Below, piece by piece: positions 42,626 through 52,070 of a stretch of 64,000 nucleotides of DNA. Made by a program: the position numbers and the translations under genes. The notes under the pieces are model-generated. The model was not told the origin of the DNA and ran no database searches. It saw only the letters and a list, made by a program, of their open reading frames with translations. The DNA is from Caldifarciminota bacterium (lineage in GTDB: Bacteria > Hydrothermota > Tepidihabitantia > SM23-42): NCBI GenBank assembly GCA_027026255.1, contig JALVOT010000003.1, positions 1 to 64,000 on the forward strand. The letters run 5' to 3'. How positions within the stretch are numbered: position 1 is the first letter of the stretch; every line of letters starts with the position of its first letter.

Positions 42626-43782
42626 ATCTCATCATTTATGAAGAAGACTGGCACAATTTCTATCCCCTGACAAACCTCATACCCCTGTCCCATCTTTTCA
42701 TTGGCATTCGCACTATTGGTGAAAATAATGGCCGGATTTTAAAGACAAAAACGGTCGACTACATTTATAATCGGAAATTCTTAAAACAGAAGGCAAATCC
42801 TGATTCACCGACAATCTATCTATCCGCGCAATTTTTAATTACAAAAAATTTCAGACTGCCGAAAATGGACTGCAGACTCCTGGCCGGGGATAGAACAGTC
42901 GGCCTGATAAAATATCATCCCCCACTGCCTGAAAATCTAAATGAGATTTTTCAGGCAGTAAAAAATGTTGATAAAGCGATAGAAATCCCCGGGCTAATCC
43001 TGAATCACCCCTGGGATTTTATAAGATATAATGAATCGATACTCCTTTTACATCTTAAAAATATAAGAAAAAAGACAAAGATCCCACCCCGGGCAGAAAT
43101 CATCGGCAAGCCCACGGACCTCTATATTGCACCCGGGGTACGGATTCATCCCTACGCATCCTTTGATCTTTCCCGGGGACCAATCTTCATCGACAGGGAT
43201 GCCGAAATTGGACCGTTCACCTCAATCACCGGGCCCTGTTATATCGGGCAAAAAACAAAAATTGAACATGCAAATATTCAGAAATCTACAATCGGTCCGG
43301 TCTGCCGTATAAGTGGTGAGGTCGAGTCCTGTATATTCGGTGGGTTTTCCAATAAACACCATCAGGGATTTATCGGACATTCATATATCGGCCAGTGGGT
43401 TAATCTCGGCGCCCTGACCACAAATTCAGACCTGAAAAATAACTACAGCGAAGTAAGAGTCCTGATCGGCGAAAAGATCTTTAATACCGGGATGGTTAAA
43501 CTGGGCTGTTTTATTGGCGACCATACAAAACTCGGCATCGGCACCCTGCTCCCGACGGGCGGGATACTGGGCAGTTTTGTAAACTACTTTGGTGGCGGAA
43601 CAACACCAAAATTTATCCCCTGTTTTAAATGGGTGAATCAAAGAAGTATTAAAGACTATGAACTTGAAAAGGCAGTCCAGACCGCAAAAAAAGTTATGGC
43701 ACGGCGCAACATAAAGATGAAAAAAAGTTATGAAAACCTGATAAGAAACTACTATAAATGGCAGACTTCATTGTCGCAATAG
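42622..43782 (+). CDS. GlmU-like putative sugar nucleotidyltransferase
   Basis: 386 residues. Residues 1-150 match the N-terminal 'putative sugar nucleotidyltransferase' domain (NLIIYEEDWHNFYPLTNLIPL). Residues 165-340 form a left-handed beta-helix with hexapeptide repeats (YIAPGVRIHPYASFDLSRGPIFIDRDAEIGPF...). An acyl- or nucleotidyl-sugar role is expected, but the canonical GxGTRM loop is absent, so the true activity is open. Ends overlapping cmk by 25 bases. Confidence 0.82.
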   Translation: MNLIIYEEDWHNFYPLTNLIPLSHLFIGIRTIGENNGRILKTKTVDYIYNRKFLKQKANPDSPTIYLSAQFLITKNFRLPKMDCRLLAGDRTVGLIKYHPPLPENLNEIFQAVKNVDKAIEIPGLILNHPWDFIRYNESILLLHLKNIRKKTKIPPRAEIIGKPTDLYIAPGVRIHPYASFDLSRGPIFIDRDAEIGPFTSITGPCYIGQKTKIEHANIQKSTIGPVCRISGEVESCIFGGFSNKHHQGFIGHSYIGQWVNLGALTTNSDLKNNYSEVRVLIGEKIFNTGMVKLGCFIGDHTKLGIGTLLPTGGILGSFVNYFGGGTTPKFIPCFKWVNQRSIKDYELEKAVQTAKKVMARRNIKMKKSYENLIRNYYKWQTSLSQ

Positions 43783-44435
43783 ACGGAGCCGCCGGTTCCG
43801 GCAAGAGCACGACCGCCCGGGGTGTTGCCCGGCGCTTAAACTTTTTCCATCTTGATACCGGGGCGATGTATCGGGCGTTTACACTAAAATGTTTGAGGAC
43901 GAAAAAAGATGAAATTAATCAAGAACTTGTCAATAAATTAATCAAAAAGACCCGGATCGTTCTGAAAAAAGAAGGTGATGAATACCACACTTATCTTGAT
44001 GAAAAGAATGTAAGCCTTGAAATCAGGGGACCTGAGGTCAACAAATATGTCTCCCAGGTTTCAGCAATCCCCGAGGTCCGGGAATGGATGGTTCATCAAC
44101 AGCGGGCAATTGCAAAAAACAAAAATGTTGTCTGTGAGGGCAGGGATATTGGTACTGTAGTATTCCCTGACGCCCAGGTAAAGATATTTATGAAAGCAGA
44201 TATCAAGGTCAGGGCACGCCGTAGAAAAAAAGAGTTGGCAGAGAAAAATATTAATGTGGATTTAAACGATATATTAAAAAACTTAGAATTCCGCGATCAA
44301 TTCGATTCAACCCGGAAACATTCCCCACTCCGCATTGCCCAGGATGCAATCGTCATTGATACTACAAACCTTACCATTGAACAGGAGATCGACCTCGTAG
44401 AAAAGATTGTCCGGGCGCGGTTAAAAAATCTATAA
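43758..44435 (+). CDS. cmk: Cytidylate kinase
   Basis: Phosphorylates CMP and dCMP with ATP. 225 residues: P-loop GAAGSGKST at 10-18, DTGAMYRAF near 34, CEGRDIGTVVFPDA near 125 and RDQFDSTR with the lid arginines. Normal length for the family. Last gene of the EamA/nucleotidyltransferase/cmk unit; it ends 4 bases from the convergent lipoprotein gene. Confidence 0.96.
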   Translation: MADFIVAIDGAAGSGKSTTARGVARRLNFFHLDTGAMYRAFTLKCLRTKKDEINQELVNKLIKKTRIVLKKEGDEYHTYLDEKNVSLEIRGPEVNKYVSQVSAIPEVREWMVHQQRAIAKNKNVVCEGRDIGTVVFPDAQVKIFMKADIKVRARRRKKELAEKNINVDLNDILKNLEFRDQFDSTRKHSPLRIAQDAIVIDTTNLTIEQEIDLVEKIVRARLKNL

Positions 44436-44439
44436 ATCG

Positions 44440-44880
44440 CTACATTTTTTCCGGCCTGACCTGTGCATCGACATATCTACATTTTCCAGAAATAAAGACA
44501 TCGGAAAGTTTCATCTCAGTCTTCATTGAAAGACCACTTTTATCTATATAGTATATCTCTTTTCGCTGGGTGCCGTCATTAAATAGAAGCAGCACAATTA
44601 CCCGCTCACCGGCAGGAATTTCACTCAATATCTTATAACGGTGTTTGGCAACACTGCCGTCGGGACGGATAATAAAGAATGAACCGATCTGGGTTTCCGG
44701 ATCAACCGCACCATAATATAGATTATCACCCGCCTCATTCTGCCAGTGGCCGATAAGTCTTAAGCAGGGTCTTGATAGGTCCCTTAACGGGTTCACATTA
44801 TTTTTGGAATGTAAACCACCCTGCTGCTCACAGCCCAGGATAAAAGCCAATACCAGAATTCCCGAGCTCAACATCTTCAT
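44440..44880 (-). CDS. Small lipoprotein of unknown function
   Basis: 146 residues with a lipobox (FILGC, Cys17). The rest is a predicted beta-rich domain (LIGHWQNEAGDNLYYG, GERVIVLLLFNDGTQRKEIYY), similar in style to lipocalin-like or DUF-type stress lipoproteins, but no family is claimed. AAGGAGG is upstream. It follows the S9 peptidase gene by 9 bases, so both are probably on one mRNA. Confidence 0.75.
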   Translation of the reverse strand: MKMLSSGILVLAFILGCEQQGGLHSKNNVNPLRDLSRPCLRLIGHWQNEAGDNLYYGAVDPETQIGSFFIIRPDGSVAKHRYKILSEIPAGERVIVLLLFNDGTQRKEIYYIDKSGLSMKTEMKLSDVFISGKCRYVDAQVRPEKM

Positions 44881-44889
44881 ATTACCTCC

Positions 44890-46995
44890 TTATTTATTTA
44901 TACCAAAAAGTTCCAGGATAAAAGCATATTCAAATACGATATCCTTAAGGTATTCATACCTCCCGGAACGGCCCATATGCCCGGCCTGCATATTGGTTTT
45001 AAGGAGCAGGATATTCTGGTCGGTCTTCAGCGACCTCAGTTTTGCAACCCATTTTGCTGCCTCCCAATAACAAACCCGGGTATCATTCCAGTCGGCAAGG
45101 ACCAGCATATTGGGATAGGCCTGTGCGCGGATATTATCATATGGAGAATACGCCCTTATCAGTTCATAATACTCTTTTTTATGGGGGTTGCCCCATTCAT
45201 TATATTCAAGAACCGTTAATGGTAATGAAGGATCGAGCATCGTATTGAGGACATCGACAAACGGCACTTTTAAAACTGCACCATAGAAAAGTTCTGGCCG
45301 CATATTAACGACTGCGCCAATGAGCATTCCACCGGCACTTCCTCCAGTAATTACAAGATGCGCTGAATCGGTATACCCCTGAGCAATCAAATATTCTGCA
45401 CAGTCAATAAAATCGGTAAAGGTATTCATTCTATTCAACAACCTGCCCTGATTATACCACCGCTTTCCCATCTCCCCACCACCCCGAATATGGGCGATCG
45501 CATAACTGAAGCCTCGGTTCAAAAGGCTTAATCGACTGGATGAAAAGTATGGTTCATAGATTGAACCATAGGCACCGTATCCAGTCAATATCATCAGCCC
45601 ATTCTTCTTGAGCATATCTTTTTTAAAAACAATAGAAATCGGTATCCTGGTGCCATCCCGTGCCCGGGCAAGCAAGCGGACTGACTGATATTCTTCAGGA
45701 TTGTAGCCGCGCACTTCATAGCGCTTTTTTAAAATCCTCTTATGGGTCTTCATATTATAATCAAAGACCGAATATGGCGTAATTAATGAGGTGTAATTGA
45801 ATCGTAATGTATCGCTATCAAACTCAGGATTTCTTCCTGGCCAGACCGTATATACCGCTTCAGGAAAATCTATAAGATGTCTCTTATCATTATGGAGGTC
45901 GATAACAAGAATCTCCTTTAACCCATTTATCCGCTCATAGACAACCAAATAATTCTTAAATGCCTCAACACCATCAAGGATAATCGTATCACTTTCCGGG
46001 ATTACTACTGACCAGTTCTCTTTTTTAATATCTGATACAGGCGTTTTTAGAAGTTTAAAATTCTCTGCATCCTCATTGGTCAGAATAAAAAATCTATCCC
46101 CCTGATGGACAATATAATATTCTACCTCAGGAAGGCGCCGGGCGAATATCCGAAGGCTATCCGATGGATTGTCCGCATCCAAAAAATATATCTCGTTCGT
46201 TGTATGGGTGCTTGATTCCAATAATATATACCGCTTATCCCTGGTCTTTGAGACATTAAGATAGTATGCCGGGTCAGTCTCTTCATAGACAGGTTGAGCC
46301 TTACTTAAATCGAAAAGACGATACCGGAACAACCGGGCCGGACGCCGGGTGCTGTCAAGTCCGGTATAGAATATCGTCTGATTATCATTCGCCCAGACAA
46401 CATCTCCTCCAATATTTTCAATCCTATCGGGTAAAAGTTTTTTTTCTTTAAGGTCCTTTATATATAATGTATAAATTTCATTACCTGCAGTATCAACCGT
46501 ATAGGCGAGATAACGATTATCAGGGCTAACCCGGAGGACTCCGATATCAAAATATCTTTTTCCCTTCGCCAATCTGTTCTGATCCAGAATGACCTCCTGA
46601 GGATTACTGAGCCTCCTGTATTTACGGCAGTATATCGGATACTCCTTACCTTTCTCGGTTCGTGTATAATAGTAATAATCCCCCATCTTTACCGGAACGG
46701 TAACATCGGTCTCCTTTATACGTGCCAGCATCTCTTTATACAAGCTGTGCTGAAGGGGCAGGGTATGGGCCATCATCTTTTCGGTATAATCATTCTCGGC
46801 AGAAAGATATTTAACAACCGCTGGATCATCCCTGTTGCGCAGCCAATAATAGTTGTCGACCCTGATCTCTCCAAAGAGTGTATCAACCTTTGCTATCTTC
46901 CCGGCAAGTGGTGGTGCAATTGTGGATTTAAAACCGTATAGGAATAAAAAACCGAATACAATTAAAATGGTAAAGACCCGGCGCTTCATTTTCAT
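44890..46995 (-). CDS. Exported S9 prolyl oligopeptidase/oligopeptidase B-type protease
   Basis: 701 residues from the ATG at 46995, 7 bases after a -10 box. Signal peptide or anchor (1-25), N-terminal seven-blade beta-propeller (about 60-420) and C-terminal alpha/beta-hydrolase. Catalytic Ser is in GGSAGGML, Asp in ADWNDTRV and His in QAGHMGRSG, all present. The enzyme cleaves short peptides; the signal indicates a periplasmic role in peptide use. Family call firm; choice between prolyl and dibasic preference not made. Confidence 0.92.
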   Translation of the reverse strand: MKMKRRVFTILIVFGFLFLYGFKSTIAPPLAGKIAKVDTLFGEIRVDNYYWLRNRDDPAVVKYLSAENDYTEKMMAHTLPLQHSLYKEMLARIKETDVTVPVKMGDYYYYTRTEKGKEYPIYCRKYRRLSNPQEVILDQNRLAKGKRYFDIGVLRVSPDNRYLAYTVDTAGNEIYTLYIKDLKEKKLLPDRIENIGGDVVWANDNQTIFYTGLDSTRRPARLFRYRLFDLSKAQPVYEETDPAYYLNVSKTRDKRYILLESSTHTTNEIYFLDADNPSDSLRIFARRLPEVEYYIVHQGDRFFILTNEDAENFKLLKTPVSDIKKENWSVVIPESDTIILDGVEAFKNYLVVYERINGLKEILVIDLHNDKRHLIDFPEAVYTVWPGRNPEFDSDTLRFNYTSLITPYSVFDYNMKTHKRILKKRYEVRGYNPEEYQSVRLLARARDGTRIPISIVFKKDMLKKNGLMILTGYGAYGSIYEPYFSSSRLSLLNRGFSYAIAHIRGGGEMGKRWYNQGRLLNRMNTFTDFIDCAEYLIAQGYTDSAHLVITGGSAGGMLIGAVVNMRPELFYGAVLKVPFVDVLNTMLDPSLPLTVLEYNEWGNPHKKEYYELIRAYSPYDNIRAQAYPNMLVLADWNDTRVCYWEAAKWVAKLRSLKTDQNILLLKTNMQAGHMGRSGRYEYLKDIVFEYAFILELFGINK

Positions 46996-47002
46996 ATGTG
47001 TT

Positions 47003-47031
47003 ATTTTATATAAAATCCCCACCAATGTCAA
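47003..47031 (-). promoter_or_regulatory. Leaderless-type promoter of the S9 peptidase gene
   Basis: Minus strand: TTGACA (47031-47026), 17-bp spacer, TAAAAT (47008-47003), 7 bases to the ATG at 46995. Confidence 0.6.
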
Positions 47032-47057
47032 GTAAAAAATTATAAAGTAGAATATTG

Positions 47058-47085
47058 TTGACATAAATTAATTTCTGGATATAAT
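47058..47085 (+). promoter_or_regulatory. Leaderless-type promoter of the pdxJ operon
   Basis: TTGACA (47058-47063), 16-bp spacer, TATAAT (47080-47085), 5 bases to the ATG at 47091. It excludes the TTG at 47085, which lies in the -10 box. Confidence 0.72.
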
Positions 47086-47090
47086 TGCCA

Positions 47091-47801
47091 ATGGAACTTT
47101 CGGTAAACATTGATCACATCGCTACCCTGAGAGAAGCAAGAAAAGAATTGTTTCCTGACCCGGTCTATGCTGCGGTAGAGGCAGAACTTGGTGGAGCAGA
47201 TGGAATTACTGTGCATCTGCGCGGTGATCGCAGACATATTAAAGAAAGGGACTTGGAACTTTTAAGACAGATTATAAAAACCGAATTGAATCTTGAAATG
47301 GCGGCGACTCAGGAGATGACTGAGATTGCATTAAAGATTAAACCTGACCGCATCACATTGGTTCCTGAATCACCCGGTGAAGTTACAACCCAGGGCGGAC
47401 TTGACCTTCTGAATATAAAAGAAAATTTAAAACCCTATATTTCAAAATTTCAGGATAATAACATTAAAATAGGCATCTTCCTTGACCCGACTCCTGACCA
47501 GATAAAGGAGGCGGTGCGCATTGGTGCCCGATATATCGAAATCAATACAAATGAATTCTCCAAGAATCCAAAGAGCAAGGATGAATTGATCCGGATTGCC
47601 CGGGTCGCCAAGGCAGCGAGGCGTGAAGGTCTGATAGTTCATGCCGGACACGGCATTGACTACAAAAATATCAAAGCTCTTCTTTCTCTGTCGGAAATAA
47701 CAAGTTATTCTATCGGTTTCGCAATCATCGCCCGGGCCGTATTCGTTGGTTTAAGACAGGCCGTCAGGGAAATGGTAAATATCATTAAGGGTGGAGGATG
47801 A
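47091..47801 (+). CDS. pdxJ: Pyridoxine 5'-phosphate synthase
   Basis: Condenses 1-deoxyxylulose-5-phosphate with 3-amino-2-oxopropyl phosphate to form PNP (vitamin B6). 236 residues from the ATG at 47091: VNIDHIATLREAR at 5-17, GADGITVHLRGDRRHI near 34-49, NLEMAAT near 67, LVPE near 90 and HAGHGIDYKNI near 187. First gene of a nine-gene run to thpR. PLP would serve the aminotransferase at 23101. Confidence 0.96.
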   Translation: MELSVNIDHIATLREARKELFPDPVYAAVEAELGGADGITVHLRGDRRHIKERDLELLRQIIKTELNLEMAATQEMTEIALKIKPDRITLVPESPGEVTTQGGLDLLNIKENLKPYISKFQDNNIKIGIFLDPTPDQIKEAVRIGARYIEINTNEFSKNPKSKDELIRIARVAKAARREGLIVHAGHGIDYKNIKALLSLSEITSYSIGFAIIARAVFVGLRQAVREMVNIIKGGG

Positions 47802-49312
47802 GAAATTTAGGACTCAGGGTGGGAATCGTTATAGTCGCAATAATACTTGCGGTCTATGCAATAATTCCCACGGTGCGGTTATATACCGATAAAAATCTTT
47901 CCGAGAAAGACAAAATTTCACTTTCCAAAAGGGCTATCCATCTGGGTCTTGACCTTAAGGGTGGTATGCATCTTATGCTTGAGGTTGATACAACCGGGAT
48001 TAAAGAAAATCCCCGGGACCTAAGGGATCGGGCATTTGAAGTTATTCATAACCGTATTGACCAGTTTGGTGTCTATGAACCGGTAATTGAAAAACAGTCG
48101 GGAGGCAGAATTCTGGTTCAACTTCCTGGTGTTGACCGGGACCGGGCGATAAATCTCATAAAAAAGGTTGCCCATCTTGAATTTAAACTTGTTGCTGATG
48201 ACCAGTTCCAGACCGTGGTTCAGAAGATGGATAAATTCCTTGCTGGAGAAGATACCCTCGCATTTGAAGAACCATTCTCTTCATATTTAATCAGTGCTGG
48301 CCGACAGGCGGCAATCGATGTGCGGGATGAGGATTCAGTACGCGCCCTTATTGCCAAAGCCCGCCAGGTAATTCCTGAAGGTTTAGAATTCCGGTTTGGA
48401 CCCAGAGAGGAACTAAATAATCGAAATATTAAAAAGATATATCTGCTCAAAAAGAATGCAGAATTGACCGGCGAGGGTATTCGTGATGCCCAGCACCGGC
48501 CAAATCAATCTGGTCAGCTTCAGTATGTCGGCTCATGGGAAGTTGATATTCAGTTTAAAAGAAAGGCAGCGCGAAAATTTGCCTCAATTACGGGTAGAAA
48601 TGTAAATAAACGTCTGGCTATCGTCCTTGACGGAGTGGTTCAATCTGCGCCCTATATCCAGGAGAGAATCCCGCATGGTCGGGCAAGGATTACGGGCAAC
48701 TTCACTGCTGAGCAGGCTCGGGACCTTGCCATTGTGCTGCGTGCCGGTGCCCTGCCTGCACCATTGAAGATTATTGAAGAACGAACCGTGGGTCCGAGTT
48801 TAGGTCGGGATTCAATTCAGAGCGGCATACGGGCGGTTCTAATCGCCAGTGCATTGGTTATTATATTTATGCTCATCTACTATTCACTCGCCGGTGCAGT
48901 TGCCGACTTTACCCTATTTTTAAATCTCTTCTTCTTACTTGCGGTGCTCAGTGCCTTTCACGGAAGTCTTACAATGCCGGGAATCGCCGGCATCGCCTTA
49001 ACCATAGGTATGGCGGTTGACGCCAATGTATTGATATTTGAAAGAATAAGGGAAGAATTAAGGAGCGGCAAGACAACAAGGACCGCTATTGACCAGGGCT
49101 TTGCCCGTGCCTGGATAACAATCTTCGATTCCAATATCACCACGATTATCATCGGTATCATCCTCTTCATCTTTGGAAGCGGGCCGATTAAAGGATTTGC
49201 ATTAACCCTCACTATCGGTCTGCTCAGTAATCTATTCAGTGCGGTTTTCATCGGCAAGGTAATCTTCAACTACTTTACCTATAAATTTGATGTGCACAAA
49301 TTAAAGATTTAA
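47798..49312 (+). CDS. secD: Protein translocase subunit SecD
   Basis: 504 residues. An N-terminal helix, large periplasmic domain with LGLDLKGGMHLMLEV near 52 and DGVVQSAPYI near 280, then five membrane helices with AGALPAPLKIIEE and GMAVDANVLIFERIREEL. Uses the proton motive force to pull preproteins through SecYEG at the late step. Overlaps pdxJ by 4 bases. Confidence 0.96.
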   Translation: MRNLGLRVGIVIVAIILAVYAIIPTVRLYTDKNLSEKDKISLSKRAIHLGLDLKGGMHLMLEVDTTGIKENPRDLRDRAFEVIHNRIDQFGVYEPVIEKQSGGRILVQLPGVDRDRAINLIKKVAHLEFKLVADDQFQTVVQKMDKFLAGEDTLAFEEPFSSYLISAGRQAAIDVRDEDSVRALIAKARQVIPEGLEFRFGPREELNNRNIKKIYLLKKNAELTGEGIRDAQHRPNQSGQLQYVGSWEVDIQFKRKAARKFASITGRNVNKRLAIVLDGVVQSAPYIQERIPHGRARITGNFTAEQARDLAIVLRAGALPAPLKIIEERTVGPSLGRDSIQSGIRAVLIASALVIIFMLIYYSLAGAVADFTLFLNLFFLLAVLSAFHGSLTMPGIAGIALTIGMAVDANVLIFERIREELRSGKTTRTAIDQGFARAWITIFDSNITTIIIGIILFIFGSGPIKGFALTLTIGLLSNLFSAVFIGKVIFNYFTYKFDVHKLKI

Positions 49313-49314
49313 AA

Positions 49315-50214
49315 ATGCTTGAAATCATCAAAAATCCCAATATCGATTTTATTAAATTAAGAAATTATGGGTTTATCTTCTCAGCGGTAATTATCATAAT
49401 CTCGCTCGGCGCCATATTGACAAGGGGACCAAATCTGGGTATCGACTTTACCGGTGGCGCATTATTACAAATTCGCTTTGAAAAACCTATCACCACCAAA
49501 GCGTTAAGGTCTTCCCTCGCCCATATCGGAAGGGGAAGGGCTGTAATACAATCCTTGGGGAGTGAAAACCGCGAATATATAATTCGGGCTCCGGAAAAGG
49601 ACCCGGTGAGCTTTTCTAAGGCTGTAAAAGAAGCCTTGAATAAAGACTTTCCTGATAACAAAAAGGAGTTTCTGCGCGAAGAGACGGTTGAACCGAAGAT
49701 TGGCCGTGAGTTATTAACCAAAACGCTCTGGGCAATCATCATTGCTCTTTTATTAATCCTCATTTATGTATCATTCAGATTTGATTATCGCTTCGGCGTC
49801 GCTGCAGTAATCGCCCTATTCCATGATGCCCTCTTTACCGTAGGTATGCTGGTTATCTTCCAGAAAGAATTTTCTATCGTTGTTGTCGGTGCCCTGCTTA
49901 CAATAATCGGTTATTCGATCAATGATTCAATCGTCATTTCCGACCGTATCCGGGAAAAAATCCGTAAGATGCGCAAAGCACCCTATAATGTAATTTTAAA
50001 TACCGGGGTGAACGAAACCCTCTCCCGGACCCTTTTGACAAGCACCACAACCCTGATGGCGGTTATCGCCCTGCTCCTCTTCGGCGGCTCGGTCATCGCC
50101 GATTTTGCCTTTACCCTGCTTGTCGGATTCATTATCGGAACCTATTCTTCAATCTTTATTGTAACAAATATCGTCTCGGTTTGGGAAGAGAAATTTCCGA
50201 AAAAGAAAAAATAA
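49315..50214 (+). CDS. secF: Protein translocase subunit SecF
   Basis: 299 residues: GPNLGIDFTGGALLQI near 40, GYSINDSIVISDRIREK near 200 and LSRTLLTSTTTLMAVIALLLFGG near 238, with six membrane helices. Forms the SecDF complex with the upstream gene, two bases away. Confidence 0.96.
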   Translation: MLEIIKNPNIDFIKLRNYGFIFSAVIIIISLGAILTRGPNLGIDFTGGALLQIRFEKPITTKALRSSLAHIGRGRAVIQSLGSENREYIIRAPEKDPVSFSKAVKEALNKDFPDNKKEFLREETVEPKIGRELLTKTLWAIIIALLLILIYVSFRFDYRFGVAAVIALFHDALFTVGMLVIFQKEFSIVVVGALLTIIGYSINDSIVISDRIREKIRKMRKAPYNVILNTGVNETLSRTLLTSTTTLMAVIALLLFGGSVIADFAFTLLVGFIIGTYSSIFIVTNIVSVWEEKFPKKKK

Positions 50215-50657
50215 ATTTTTTCAAAAAAATCATTGCCACAGGATTTTACTTGGGCTATCTACCGATTGCCCCGGCAACATTCGCCTGTATAATAAGTATT
50301 GTCATCTGGTATTTTCTCATTCCGTTTAAAATAATTTTTATTACAACTGGAATACTACTGTTCATCATCGGAATTTTAATATCCAACCAGCTCGGTAAGA
50401 CCTGGGGAAAAGACCCGCACCAAATTGTAATTGACGAATACACAACCCTTTTATTGCCTCTATACTTCACCCCACGCCGGATTATACCTTTATTGCTCAC
50501 CTTCATCCTCTTTCGAATTTTTGATATCATAAAACCACCACCGATTCGTTCCTTAGAAAAATTACCCGGTGGCTGGGGGATTATGCTCGATGACCTCTTA
50601 GCCGCATTATATACTACAATAATAATAGTGTTAATCCAGAATTTTTATCCACTATGA
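50181..50657 (+). CDS. pgpA: Phosphatidylglycerophosphatase A
   Basis: 158 residues from the only conventional start in reach (TTG 50181), which overlaps secF by 34 bases; the mature family-like region begins near residue 15. Motifs: LGYLPIAPATF, DPHQIVIDEYT (catalytic acids), FRIFDIIKPPPI and LPGGWGIMLDDLLA. Dephosphorylates PG-phosphate to phosphatidylglycerol in the inner membrane. Four hydrophobic segments. The start is uncertain. Confidence 0.9.
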   Translation: MGREISEKEKINFFKKIIATGFYLGYLPIAPATFACIISIVIWYFLIPFKIIFITTGILLFIIGILISNQLGKTWGKDPHQIVIDEYTTLLLPLYFTPRRIIPLLLTFILFRIFDIIKPPPIRSLEKLPGGWGIMLDDLLAALYTTIIIVLIQNFYPL

Positions 50658-51139
50658 TAAAAGAATTTACCAAAATTGCCAGGGAGCTCGGCCGGTTGAT
50701 GACAAAAAAAGGCTTGACTATCAGTGTCTGTGAATCCTGTACCGGAGGATTGCTGGGCAGTGTCATTACTGCGACACCCGGGAGTTCCCGATATTTCCGG
50801 GGTGGAATCATCGCCTATGATAACAACATAAAAACAAGATTGGTTGGAGTCTCTCCAAAATCATTGAAAAGGTATGGTGCGGTAAGCAGGCCGGTTGCCA
50901 GGGAAATGGCAAGCCATATTGCACATAAATTCAAGACCGATATCGGAATCGGTATCACCGGTATCGCCGGGCCTGGTGGTGGCACGGTAAAAAAGCCTGT
51001 GGGTCTTGTCTATACTGCTGTTTTATACAGGAAAAGAATCGTGATAGAAAAATCCCTGTTCAGGGGAACAAGAAATACCATAAGAAAAAAGGCGGTAAAA
51101 AATGCCCTCTCAATCCTGAAGAATTTGATAAATGGATAA
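50654..51139 (+). CDS. pncC: Nicotinamide-nucleotide amidase (CinA C-terminal domain)
   Basis: 161 residues, a stand-alone CinA-C domain: SVCESCTGGLLGSVITATPGSS at about 24-45, YDNNIKTRLVGV near 56 and GITGIAGPGGGT near 99. Deamidates NMN to nicotinate mononucleotide, which feeds NadD (18659). Overlaps pgpA by 4 bases. Confidence 0.93.
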   Translation: MIKEFTKIARELGRLMTKKGLTISVCESCTGGLLGSVITATPGSSRYFRGGIIAYDNNIKTRLVGVSPKSLKRYGAVSRPVAREMASHIAHKFKTDIGIGITGIAGPGGGTVKKPVGLVYTAVLYRKRIVIEKSLFRGTRNTIRKKAVKNALSILKNLING

Positions 51140-51557
51140 AAAAAGGCTTATTGAAGCGGCATCAAAATCTGCCGGCTCGCTCCTTCGAATCGCACCGATG
51201 ATACTGGGCATTGTGCTTCTGGTTGGTTTAATTTCCATCCTCATCCCTGAATCATTCTACTTTTACCTCTTCAGAAAAAATCCCCTTTTTGATTCATTCA
51301 TCGGCGGTATAATCGGAAGCATATCAGCCGGCAATCCGGTAACAAGTTATATTCTGGGTGGAGAATTTTTAAAACAGGGGATAAGTTTGAGTGCAGTTAC
51401 TGCATTTATTGTTGCCTGGGTGAGTGTCGGACTGATACAGATTCCGGCTGAAGGAGTAATCTTGGGCTGGAAATTTTCTCTTTTGAGAAATATATTCTCT
51501 TTCTTTTCCGCCCTAATAATAGGAATAATCGTCGGTATAATCATCCCGGGATTATAG
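51132..51557 (+). CDS. Permease subunit, N-terminal half (DUF318/ArsP-like)
   Basis: 141 residues, four membrane helices. Matches the first half of YraQ/ArsP-like permeases: IGSISAGNPVTSYILGGEFL near 62 and the VSVGLIQIPAEGVILG segment near 97. The second half is encoded by the next gene with no intergenic base. Substrate unknown (relatives move organoarsenicals or other solutes). Confidence 0.78.
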   Translation: MDKKRLIEAASKSAGSLLRIAPMILGIVLLVGLISILIPESFYFYLFRKNPLFDSFIGGIIGSISAGNPVTSYILGGEFLKQGISLSAVTAFIVAWVSVGLIQIPAEGVILGWKFSLLRNIFSFFSALIIGIIVGIIIPGL

Positions 51558-52070
51558 ATGAAAAAAGAAAAGAAAAAGGGACTTTCAAATTTTGCCTGGT
51601 ATTTTCTGGGAATAATCGTCTTATCCTATCTGATTCTTCTGCTGCTGCATTCTCACCTCTTCCTCCAATGTATCATATTTTCAGCACACCTTTTAATAAA
51701 ACTGGTCGCGGTCTTTATTCTGGTATTTGTCCTTATGACCCTGGCAAATTACTTTATCACAAAACAATTCATAACCAGACATCTCCAGACCCCAGGAATA
51801 AAAAAATGGCTCTTCGCAGTAATCGGAGGCATCATCTCAACCGGTCCAATCTATCTCTGGTATCCCCTGTTAAAAGACCTGAGGGATAAAGGCCTGGGAT
51901 ACGGCTACCTGGCAACCTTTCTATATAACCGGGCAATAAAGATTCCCCTCTTGCCATTGGCAATACTATACTTCGGTCTGAAATATATCGCGCTCTTAAC
52001 CCTGCTTATGATTATCGTCTCAATTATTCAGGGTATCTTAATAAACAAATTTGTTCCCTTAAAACAATGA
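51558..52070 (+). CDS. Permease subunit, C-terminal half (DUF318/ArsP-like)
   Basis: 170 residues with five hydrophobic helices; AVIGGIISTGPIYLWYPLLKDLRDKG near 97 and YNRAIKIPLLP near 132 are the mirror-type motifs of this permease family. It starts immediately after the stop of the previous gene. The two proteins probably assemble as one transporter. Overlaps thpR by 4 bases. Confidence 0.78.
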   Translation: MKKEKKKGLSNFAWYFLGIIVLSYLILLLLHSHLFLQCIIFSAHLLIKLVAVFILVFVLMTLANYFITKQFITRHLQTPGIKKWLFAVIGGIISTGPIYLWYPLLKDLRDKGLGYGYLATFLYNRAIKIPLLPLAILYFGLKYIALLTLLMIIVSIIQGILINKFVPLKQ

